Assembly (NCBI GenBank): GCA_964448675.1 | Contig: CAYUZU010000007.1 | Coordinates: 124,001 to 188,000, forward strand | Reading direction: 5' to 3' | From: CAYUZU01 sp964448675 | GTDB taxonomy: Bacteria > Planctomycetota > Phycisphaerae > UBA1845 > Fen-1342 | DNA: 64,000 nucleotides | Shown here: positions 35,612 to 42,631 of the stretch, in pieces | How positions within the stretch are numbered: the first letter of the stretch is position 1 | Layout: the number at the start of each line of letters is the position of its first letter | The notes under the pieces: generated by a model | What the model saw: the letters and a program-made list of their open reading frames with translations, nothing else | What the model was told of the DNA's origin: nothing | Database searches by the model: none | Position numbers and translations under genes: made by a program

Positions 35612-37351
35612 ATGATGCGATGTGCCCGATCGATTGGGCTGGTGCTGATCGTGGTCTTTCCGGCGACCGGGTTGGCCGCGGAACCGCCGTGGATCGTCCG
35701 CGACCGGCTGGGAATGGTAGCGAGCGATTCGCCCGAGGCGTCACAGATCGGGGCGGAGGTGCTGGCCCGCGGCGGAAACGCGTTTGATGCGGCGGTGGCG
35801 ACGTCGTTCGCACTGGCGGTGGCGCGGCCGGACAGCACGGGGCTTGGCGGTGGGGGCTTCATGGTGGCGTACGTGGCCAAGGAGCGGCGCTGCGTTGCGC
35901 TCGACTTTCGCGAGATGGCGCCTGTGGCGGCGACGCGGGTGCGCTACGCGCGGCTGGTGGACGAGCAGGGCGACGGGCCGCCGCCGACGATCTATGGCGG
36001 CAACGCGGTGGGGGTACCGGGGCAGTTGGCGGGGCTGGACGCGATTCGGTCGCGGTGGGGGAGCCGGCCGCTGGCGGAACTGGTTCGACCGGCGATCGAG
36101 CTGGCGGAAACGGGGTTTGTGGTGGACGAGCATTATCGCAGCGTGTGCGAGAGTACGCTGAAGCAGTATCGGAAGTATGACGCGCTGCGAGGGTTTGGCG
36201 GGCGGCTGTACGAGACGCTGCTCAACGAGGGCGATGTGCCGGCGCTGGGCAGCAAGGTGAAGCGGCCGGACGTGGCCGGGGCGCTGCGCGCGATTGCGGA
36301 GGGCGGGCCGGGGGTGTTCTACGAGGGGGCAATCGGCGAGGCGATCGTCACCGCCGTCAACGCGGCGGGGGGTCGGATGACGATGAAGGACCTGGGTCGC
36401 TACCAGGTGATTGAGCGAACGCCGATCCGCGGGCGGTTTGGCGACGGCGAACTTGAAGTGGTGTCGATGCCGCCGCCGTCGTCGGGCGGGGTGTGCCTGG
36501 TCGAGACGCTGCACATTCTTGACGCGTTGAAGCTGCGCAGTGACCTGCACCCGGTCCGGGACCGGGCGTACGTGCTGGTCGAGGCGCTGAAGCATGCGTT
36601 CGCGGATCGGGCGCGCTGGCTGGGGGATGCGGATTTCGTGCCGGTGCCGGTTGCGCGGCTGACGAGTCGGCCGTATGCGCTGTCACTGGCGCAGCGGATC
36701 GAGCACAAGGTGCAGCCGCCGGAGAAGTACGGCAGCCACGCGCCGTTGCCGGAGGATCGGGGCACGTCACATTTCTGCGTGGCGGATCGGGATGGCAATG
36801 TGGTGGCGCTGACGGAGACGATCAACGGGTCGTTCGGCTCGCTGGTGGTGGCCGAGCCGTTCGGGATCATCCTCAACAACGAGATGGATGATTTCGCGGC
36901 CAAGCCGGGCGAGGCGAACCTCTACGGCCTGGTCCAGAGCGAGGCCAATGCGGTGGCGCCGGGCAAGCGGCCACTGTCGAGCATGTCGCCCACGATCGTG
37001 TTGCGTGATGGAAAGCCGGTGCTGGCACTGGGTGGCTCGGGCGGGCCGAAGATCATTACCGCGGTGTTGCAGGTGATGCTGCACGTGACCGCGCACGGAA
37101 AGCCGCTCGCGGAGGCGGTGGCCGCGCTCCGGCTGCACCATCAGTGGCGGCCGGACGAGCTGGGGTTTGACCAGACGCCGCCAGCGTCGCTCGTGGAGCG
37201 GTTCGAGGCGGCGGGACAGAAGATTACCGACGTGCGGAAGGTGGCGATTGTGCAGGCCATCGAGATTCTGCGGGATGGCACGCTGGTGGGGGCGAGCGAT
37301 CCGCGGAAGGGCGGCCGACCGGCGGGGGCGTCGGGCCCCGGCACGCCGTGA
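35612..37351 (+). CDS. ggt: Gamma-glutamyltransferase, exported
   Basis: The 579-residue protein has a signal peptide ending TGLAAEPP, the glutathione-binding part GGNAFDAAVATSFALAV and the autoprocessing site DRGTSHFCVADRDGN, where Thr near residue 385 becomes the N-terminal nucleophile of the small subunit. Later LSSMSPTIVLRDGKP and GGSGGPKIITAVLQV are family motifs. It cleaves or transfers the gamma-glutamyl group of glutathione-like compounds in the periplasm. ATG 35612 follows GGGAGGAGG. Confidence 0.93.
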   Translation: MMRCARSIGLVLIVVFPATGLAAEPPWIVRDRLGMVASDSPEASQIGAEVLARGGNAFDAAVATSFALAVARPDSTGLGGGGFMVAYVAKERRCVALDFREMAPVAATRVRYARLVDEQGDGPPPTIYGGNAVGVPGQLAGLDAIRSRWGSRPLAELVRPAIELAETGFVVDEHYRSVCESTLKQYRKYDALRGFGGRLYETLLNEGDVPALGSKVKRPDVAGALRAIAEGGPGVFYEGAIGEAIVTAVNAAGGRMTMKDLGRYQVIERTPIRGRFGDGELEVVSMPPPSSGGVCLVETLHILDALKLRSDLHPVRDRAYVLVEALKHAFADRARWLGDADFVPVPVARLTSRPYALSLAQRIEHKVQPPEKYGSHAPLPEDRGTSHFCVADRDGNVVALTETINGSFGSLVVAEPFGIILNNEMDDFAAKPGEANLYGLVQSEANAVAPGKRPLSSMSPTIVLRDGKPVLALGGSGGPKIITAVLQVMLHVTAHGKPLAEAVAALRLHHQWRPDELGFDQTPPASLVERFEAAGQKITDVRKVAIVQAIEILRDGTLVGASDPRKGGRPAGASGPGTP

Positions 37352-37360
37352 CTATCGCTG

Positions 37361-37384
37361 AGACACGCGGCGTGTCTGTACAAT
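37361..37384 (+). promoter_or_regulatory. Palindromic operator-like site next to a -10 box
   Basis: AGACACGCGGCGTGTCT (37361-37377) is a perfect palindrome with 8-base arms. TACAAT (37379-37384), a -10 box, begins one base after it. A small coding frame starts 55 bases downstream. It may be a regulator site or a terminator of the ggt gene. Confidence 0.4.
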
Positions 37385-37438
37385 CGGTTGGCGGGCGGGC
37401 AGGATGCCGGCGCCGTCCTTTTTGATCGAGGAGATATC

Positions 37439-37588
37439 GTGACGAAGCTGCGTTTGTACCTGGCGGGGGTGGTGGCGTTTCTGATCGGGATGCCGCTGAC
37501 CGAGCGGGCGTTGGGCCAGACCGGGCAGATTATTGACGCTTCGATCGATCTGGCGGCGGCGATCGTGGATTCGGCCGGCGACAGTTGA
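37439..37588 (+). CDS. Small exported or membrane peptide, 49 residues
   Basis: GTG 37439 follows GAGGAG by seven bases and starts a 49-residue frame: TKLRLYLAGVVAFLIGMP gives one membrane helix or signal segment, then a short acidic part. No family is recognised. It has its own promoter-like site. It could be a small membrane peptide or a leader peptide; the weak coding evidence makes this uncertain. The convergent gene ends 32 bases away. Confidence 0.45.
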   Translation: MTKLRLYLAGVVAFLIGMPLTERALGQTGQIIDASIDLAAAIVDSAGDS

Positions 37589-37619
37589 GCGGCGGATTCA
37601 GCCGACGCGCCGGCGTTCG

Positions 37620-39539
37620 CTACGCGTGGCGGAAATCGATGATGGTCTGGCGGTAGGCGTCGGGCAGGCCGATGTCGAAGCGTCGTCCCTGTACGACGTA
37701 GCCGCTGAAGCCGGCTTCCTGGCGCACGCGCTCGAGACAGGAGGTGAGCTGGAACTCGCCGCCCTCGCGGTGGTTTTGCTCGATGTGCTCCTGGAGGTAG
37801 GTGAAGATGTTGGGTTCGAGCACGTACTGGCCAAATACGGTCAGGAAGGTGTCGTCGTCCATCCCGTCGACGTGCAGGTGCTCGCGGGCATAGTCGGCGG
37901 TGGGCTTCTCGGCAAACTCGGTAATGGACAACAGGCAATTGTCTTCGCGCCAGACGCCGCCCACGCAGCCGAAGTGCCGCGTGTGCTCGGCCGGGGTGAC
38001 CTTGAGGCCGACGACGCTGTGGCCGACGCGCTCGTGAATGTCGAGCAACTGCCGGGCGCAGGATGTCTCCGTATCAGAGGCATACAGGTGGTCGCCGAGC
38101 ATGAGCAGAAACGGGTCATCGCCGACCCATTCCCGCGTGCAATAGACCGCATGACCAAAGCCCTCCTGTCGCTGCTGGGGCAGCCAGGTGATTCGCCGGC
38201 CGATGTCCGTGATGTACTGGGAATAGGCCTTCGCCTCGCGCGGCAGCTTGTTGAAGTGCTCTACCGGCGGCGGGCCGAAGAACTCCTCGAAGATCGCGCG
38301 GTCTTCGGGCTGAATGATGATGCAAATCTGCTCGACGCCGGCCGAGAGCGCCTCTTCGACGATTGCGAGGATCACGGGTTTGGCGCGGCCTTCGCGGTCG
38401 ATGATGGGGAAGAGCTCCTTCTTCATCGCCTTGCTCGCGGGAAAGAGACGCGTGCCAAAGCCCGCGGCAGGGATGACGGCCTTGCGGACCCGGCGGGCCG
38501 CTTCGATCGTCAGCTTGAGGCAGGGCATGCCGAGGTCTCGTTCGATGATCTCGACGAGCTTGTTCTGGGACGCCTCGTCGCGAGCGATGAACTGGGCCGT
38601 GCCGTCACCCTGCGAGCCCACGCCCTTGCCGCCAAAGATGTAGGGGCGGAGCGATTCGTTGCCGAGCAGGTCGTGCAGCACGGGGGCGGTAAGCTGAGAC
38701 GGGCAGGCGGGCTGGAGGTGGCGATCGAATTCGCGCTGGGCGTCGTTCATGAGCTCGCCGAGGCGTTGGGCGTCGCCGGCGCGTATGGCCTCGATGGCGG
38801 CATGGACGATGTCGCGATTGATCGGGCCTAGGTAGCGCTGCACGTTGCGCTGGAGATCGTTCTCGGCGAAGGGATAGCAGCGGTTCAGCTTGGCGAGAAT
38901 CTCCTTCGTGTCCTTGCCCTTCTTCAGGTCGACGATTACCCAATAGAGGTTGTGCGGCACCTTGAGCTCGGCCACGTCGATGCGGTCGCCGTCGAAGGTC
39001 ATCAGGATGGGTCGATTGCCGTAGGCGCAGCCCTGGTCCATGCGGCCGCAGCGCGAGGGTGTGGTGATCTCGCCCAGGTAGGCGAATTCCATCTCGCCGC
39101 GCGTGGTCATCTTGAGGTCGTAAATCCGATTGAACGCGCGAGCGACCAGCACGCAGATGGCCGCCGACGACGAGAGGCCCTTCTTCACGGGCAGGGTCGT
39201 TTGCTCGTTGTCTATTTCGAGACCGCGGACGCGGTAGTGCGTCAGCACCTGGTAAGCCACACCGGCGGCATAGGAGAAGAACCCGCCGGCTTCGGCCTCG
39301 CGCAGCAGGGCGTCGCGCTGCATCGGCAGCTCGATGGTCTCGCGACGCCCATTGCCGTCGAGGGTGGAGCGGACGATCAGCTTTGAAGGGTGCGGTCTGA
39401 CCTCGGCGTAGAGCCCCTGGTTCGTGCCGCAGATAATCGTGTAGCCCTTGTGCAATTCGCCGTTGATGCGGCGGTAGGCGCCCGCCCAGTCGGAATGCTC
39501 GCCAAAAAGGCAGATGCGGCCCGGAACAAAGATCTTCAT
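37620..39539 (-). CDS. Bifunctional GHMP sugar kinase / UTP-sugar-1-phosphate uridylyltransferase
   Basis: The 639-residue protein joins two enzymes. Residues 1-345 are a GHMP kinase of galactokinase type: GRICLFGEHSDW (7-18), ATP-loop PVKKGLSSSAA (117-127) and GGKGVGSQGDG (303-313). Residues 352-639 are a GalU-type nucleotidyltransferase: AVIPAAGFGTRLFPASK (354-370), LMLGDHLY and EKPTADYA. Together they could turn a free sugar into sugar-1-phosphate and then UDP-sugar. ATG 39539 is chosen because the kinase motif starts at residue 2; an earlier start at 39644 adds a non-homologous part. The sugar is unknown; a salvage role like that of Fkp (fucose) is inferred. Confidence 0.85.
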   Translation of the reverse strand: MKIFVPGRICLFGEHSDWAGAYRRINGELHKGYTIICGTNQGLYAEVRPHPSKLIVRSTLDGNGRRETIELPMQRDALLREAEAGGFFSYAAGVAYQVLTHYRVRGLEIDNEQTTLPVKKGLSSSAAICVLVARAFNRIYDLKMTTRGEMEFAYLGEITTPSRCGRMDQGCAYGNRPILMTFDGDRIDVAELKVPHNLYWVIVDLKKGKDTKEILAKLNRCYPFAENDLQRNVQRYLGPINRDIVHAAIEAIRAGDAQRLGELMNDAQREFDRHLQPACPSQLTAPVLHDLLGNESLRPYIFGGKGVGSQGDGTAQFIARDEASQNKLVEIIERDLGMPCLKLTIEAARRVRKAVIPAAGFGTRLFPASKAMKKELFPIIDREGRAKPVILAIVEEALSAGVEQICIIIQPEDRAIFEEFFGPPPVEHFNKLPREAKAYSQYITDIGRRITWLPQQRQEGFGHAVYCTREWVGDDPFLLMLGDHLYASDTETSCARQLLDIHERVGHSVVGLKVTPAEHTRHFGCVGGVWREDNCLLSITEFAEKPTADYAREHLHVDGMDDDTFLTVFGQYVLEPNIFTYLQEHIEQNHREGGEFQLTSCLERVRQEAGFSGYVVQGRRFDIGLPDAYRQTIIDFRHA

Positions 39540-39640
39540 GCTGACCTCGCCTGCGTACGCCGGATGGTCTTCTGCGGCGGTGGATGGTAACGCAACCACC
39601 GGCGCGGACCAAGCCGGTCGCGGCGGGCCGCCAGGGCGCG

Positions 39641-40540
39641 TCACTGTGTGTGGAGTTCCGATGCGGGGACGAGTACGAGCTCGTCCTTGCTGGCGAGCGG
39701 CTCGACCTCATAGTCGTAGCCGGCGGCGACGGCGAGCTGGCGGAGCGTGAGGAAGTCGCGGTAGGCATCGGGCAGCACGACGAAGTAGAGGAAGTAGCGG
39801 TCGCGTGATGCCGCCTGCAGCAGCCGCCGCCAGCGCGGATGGCTGCCGAACTGCGGGCCGATCGGGGTGCCGCCGGCGCGGCGCAGCTTCACCTGCACCT
39901 GGCCGCCGCCGCCCGGGAAGTAGTCGACATCGTGCTGATCTTCGTCGAGCACCTTGTCGAGGCCGCCCTCGCAGCGATCGAGGATGAACATCCGCCCGGC
40001 GGTGAGGACGATGTGCACCGGGGCCTTGCGCGTGACGCGCGTGACCGGCAGCCGCGCGTTGAGCTTGCGCTGCTCCTGCTCGCTTTCGATCTGCGCCTCG
40101 AGCCGCTGGATTTCGCTCAGCAGCGCCTCACGCGTGGCGGCGGCGGCCTGGAGTTTCTGATCGATGGGCGTCTGCTTGTCGCGCAGCCGGTCCAGCTGCT
40201 GGCGGGCGGTGCGCAGGCGGCGCCGGGCGGCAACGATGTCGTCATCGAGCTGGGCGAGCACGTCGTCCCAGCTCGTGTCTGGCGCGACGATCAGCCCCTC
40301 CAGGTACGCGCTCAGCTCTGTCTTGCGTTCGATCTCGGCGTGCAGCGCGGTGATGTCGGTGGTGAGATTGACCTGTTGCGCGGCGCCGGCGGCGGCGCGG
40401 TCGGTGGCCTGCTCGGCTCGCTGCCCGGTAAGCAGCGCCACCAGGATCGCGATGAAGATGATCCCGCCGAACACGTTCGTGATCGTGTCGAGCAGCATTT
40501 CGAGGCTGTCGTCGGCCGGTTGCCGGCGCCCGCGGGTCAT
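39641..40540 (-). CDS. Single-pass coiled-coil membrane protein, TolQ-cluster partner B
   Basis: The 299-residue protein has an N-terminal helix, LDTITNVFGGIIFIAILVALL (about residues 15-37), then a long coiled coil (about 45-165) and a soluble C-terminal domain. The helix pattern LDTITNVFGGI is common in planctomycete proteins coded next to TolQ/ExbB genes and may stand for an ExbD/MotB-like role, though the motor Asp context differs (LLD). It overlaps the upstream gene by four bases. It is the last gene of the ten-gene cluster. Confidence 0.78.
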   Translation of the reverse strand: MTRGRRQPADDSLEMLLDTITNVFGGIIFIAILVALLTGQRAEQATDRAAAGAAQQVNLTTDITALHAEIERKTELSAYLEGLIVAPDTSWDDVLAQLDDDIVAARRRLRTARQQLDRLRDKQTPIDQKLQAAAATREALLSEIQRLEAQIESEQEQRKLNARLPVTRVTRKAPVHIVLTAGRMFILDRCEGGLDKVLDEDQHDVDYFPGGGGQVQVKLRRAGGTPIGPQFGSHPRWRRLLQAASRDRYFLYFVVLPDAYRDFLTLRQLAVAAGYDYEVEPLASKDELVLVPASELHTQ

Positions 40541-41364
40541 GGCTCGCCCCCCGCGGCCTGGCTGTACTGCAGCACCGTCCAGTCCTCCGGGCACAGGTCC
40601 AGCCCCTGGGCGAAGCCGGCGGTGGTGACCAGACGCCGCAGCGCGTCGACCTGCGGCTGGCCGGATGGCTTGACCACCAGCAGGACGTAGTGGTCGGTCG
40701 GGGTGTATTGCGCCAGCCACTGCTCGAGCGAACGCTGCCGCAGCTCCGGCTGGGGGGCGGCGAAGGTCAACGCGCCGCGCCGCGCGCCGACCACGCCCAC
40801 GCGCAGCTCGTCGGCGGCGACCACGACCAGCAGGGGCGTCTTGGCAAAGCCCGCGTTGAGCAGGTAGGTGAGGCCCTGGTGGCGGCGGACGGCGGTGAGC
40901 TCGGTTTTCAGCCGCGCGGCCTGCTGCTCGAGGGTGAGCGTTTCGTCGAGCTGTGCGTGAATCTCGCTGTCGGTGGTGAGCTCGCGCAGCCGCTCGAACG
41001 TCTCATGGACTTCGTCCTCGACGGTGGCGACCTCGCGGTAGAGCTCGCTGAGCGTGGCCCGTTGGGTGGCGACGCGCTCGATCGGCAGCGGCGCGTTCCG
41101 CTGCTCAGCGAGCCGGGCCTGTAAGCGCTCGATCCGTGCGTCGAGCGCGCGCTGGCGGCTGGTCAGCTCGTCGTGGTCGCGGCGCAGCGTGGTTACTTCG
41201 TCACGGTTGGCGTCGACCGCGTCCGCGGCGGCGGTGGCGGTCGAGAGCTGCAGGCACATCAGCAGCACCACGAGCAGCAGGATGCCGATGACGGCGGTCA
41301 TGATGTCCTGAAACGCGAACAGGCTGAACGGGGCCTGCCGCGCGCCACGCCGGCCGCTGCGCAT
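40537..41364 (-). CDS. Single-pass coiled-coil membrane protein, TolQ-cluster partner A
   Basis: The 275-residue protein has FAFQDIMTAVIGILLLVVLLM as its membrane helix, with an Asp at its start like ExbD/MotB, then a coiled coil and a C-terminal domain similar in plan to partner B. It follows the TolQ-like gene by two bases and overlaps partner B by four. The pair may be a heteromeric stator-like partner of the channel. Confidence 0.78.
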   Translation of the reverse strand: MRSGRRGARQAPFSLFAFQDIMTAVIGILLLVVLLMCLQLSTATAAADAVDANRDEVTTLRRDHDELTSRQRALDARIERLQARLAEQRNAPLPIERVATQRATLSELYREVATVEDEVHETFERLRELTTDSEIHAQLDETLTLEQQAARLKTELTAVRRHQGLTYLLNAGFAKTPLLVVVAADELRVGVVGARRGALTFAAPQPELRQRSLEQWLAQYTPTDHYVLLVVKPSGQPQVDALRRLVTTAGFAQGLDLCPEDWTVLQYSQAAGGEP

Positions 41365-41366
41365 GG

Positions 41367-42245
41367 TCAGCCTCCCGCTTCGTCGGTCAGGCGCAGGCGA
41401 CTCACGACGTGGCGTTGGCAGTAGTCCTTGCACTCGTCGAGGAAGTGCTCCTCGTTGCGCCGAACGAAGGTCAGCGCCAGGTGGATCACCAGCGCCCCGA
41501 GCAGCCCCTGCAACGTGGTCTCGAACGCGACGGCGAGACCGCCGGTGACGCGCTGCAGCGCCGGCCGCAGCACGTCCATGTTTTCGGCCTCGGCCAGCAC
41601 GCCGCCGAACTCGCCGATGGCGACGGAGAGCCCGAGCACGGTGCCGATGAAGCCGAGCACGGGGATGGCCCAGACGAGGCCGCGGACAATGGTGTAGCCG
41701 GATTCGGTGATGGCCTCGTCGGTGTTTGCCTGGGCTTCGAGCACATCGCCGACGTCGCCGACACGCTTCATGTTGCGCAGATTGGACAGGGCGAGCTGTA
41801 CGCGGTTGAAGAGGACGAAGTCACGCGGCTGATCGACGCGCTGAAACATCGCCTCGAGCACGTCCGCGACGTTGTGCGGCGACAGCACAAAGGTGGGGTC
41901 ATCCGGGATGATCCGCACGCGCAGGGCGCGTTTCTGGGCGCCGAGCTTGAGCGCCTTGACGCCGAGGATCAGCAGCGACCACAGCGAGAAGAGCACGATC
42001 ACATACGGCACCCAGCCACGCTGCGTCAGCGAGCGGGCCAGCGGTGTCTCGGGTTGCAGCGAGATGAGCAGGTAGATGCCGACCGTCAGTATGCCGGCGA
42101 GGATGAGCATGGTAATGTTGTTCGGCTGCGTATACCGGCCGGCGGGCAGCGACAGCCGCCGCTCCGGATCGACGCGGTGGTGCGACAGTTCGGGCGGGGC
42201 GACCTCGGTGGTGGTGTCCTGTCGATCGTCAGTAGCTTCGCTCAT
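41367..42245 (-). CDS. MotA/TolQ/ExbB family channel protein
   Basis: The 292-residue protein has an N-terminal helix pair (NITMLILAGILTVGIYLLI; VIVLFSLWSLLILGVKAL) and the MotA/ExbB core IVRGLVWAIPVLGFIGTVLG and GLAVAFETTLQGLLGALVIH. GCAGGA lies upstream of ATG 42245. It lies 83 bases after the small GYF-like gene of the GTPase cluster and two bases before coiled-coil partner A. It should form a pentameric proton or sodium channel. Confidence 0.88.
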   Translation of the reverse strand: MSEATDDRQDTTTEVAPPELSHHRVDPERRLSLPAGRYTQPNNITMLILAGILTVGIYLLISLQPETPLARSLTQRGWVPYVIVLFSLWSLLILGVKALKLGAQKRALRVRIIPDDPTFVLSPHNVADVLEAMFQRVDQPRDFVLFNRVQLALSNLRNMKRVGDVGDVLEAQANTDEAITESGYTIVRGLVWAIPVLGFIGTVLGLSVAIGEFGGVLAEAENMDVLRPALQRVTGGLAVAFETTLQGLLGALVIHLALTFVRRNEEHFLDECKDYCQRHVVSRLRLTDEAGG

Positions 42246-42328
42246 GCGCGTCCTGCTTGTCGGGCATATGCTGGAAGATCCGCTGGCGGCAGGCGGCACG
42301 TGCGTATGCCGCGCTGCCCCGGCGGCGC

Positions 42329-42631
42329 TCAGTCGAGCAGCTCCACGTCCATGGGTTCGTCGTCCTCGAATTCGAAGTCTGTCGTCTGGGGCGGCAGCGG
42401 CGGCGGCTCGTGGGCAGCGGCCTGACCGAAGGCGGCGTTGAGCCCGAGGTTGGCCAGCACGTCGCGCCAGGCCGGCAGCTCGTGCAGTGCGCACCAGCGC
42501 TGCTGATCGGCCGAGACGCGATGGATCGGCGTGAGCGTGCCTTTGCGCAACTCGCTGACCACGTCGTCGCGCGTGAGCGGACCGCGCTGTCGGCCGCGGT
42601 GCTTGATATACAGCGTTTCCTCGGCGTCCAT
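42329..42631 (-). CDS. Small GYF_2-like domain protein, 100 residues
   Basis: The first 60 residues resemble GYF_2 domains (YIKHRGRQRGPLTRDDVVSELRKGTLTPIHRVS ... W) which bind Pro-rich peptides. The tail has EPPPLPPQ and an acidic end DFEFEDDEP. The gene overlaps the previous stop (TGATG). AAGGAG lies eight bases before ATG 42631. It could bridge the Pro-rich end of the 990-residue protein. Confidence 0.72.
   Translation of the reverse strand: MDAEETLYIKHRGRQRGPLTRDDVVSELRKGTLTPIHRVSADQQRWCALHELPAWRDVLANLGLNAAFGQAAAHEPPPLPPQTTDFEFEDDEPMDVELLD

Noticed and set aside
39641..42245. Zorya defence system (ZorA/ZorB)
   Set aside because: A MotA/TolQ-like channel is present, but the partners lack a clear OmpA-like peptidoglycan-binding domain, and no ZorC, ZorD or ZorE gene is near.
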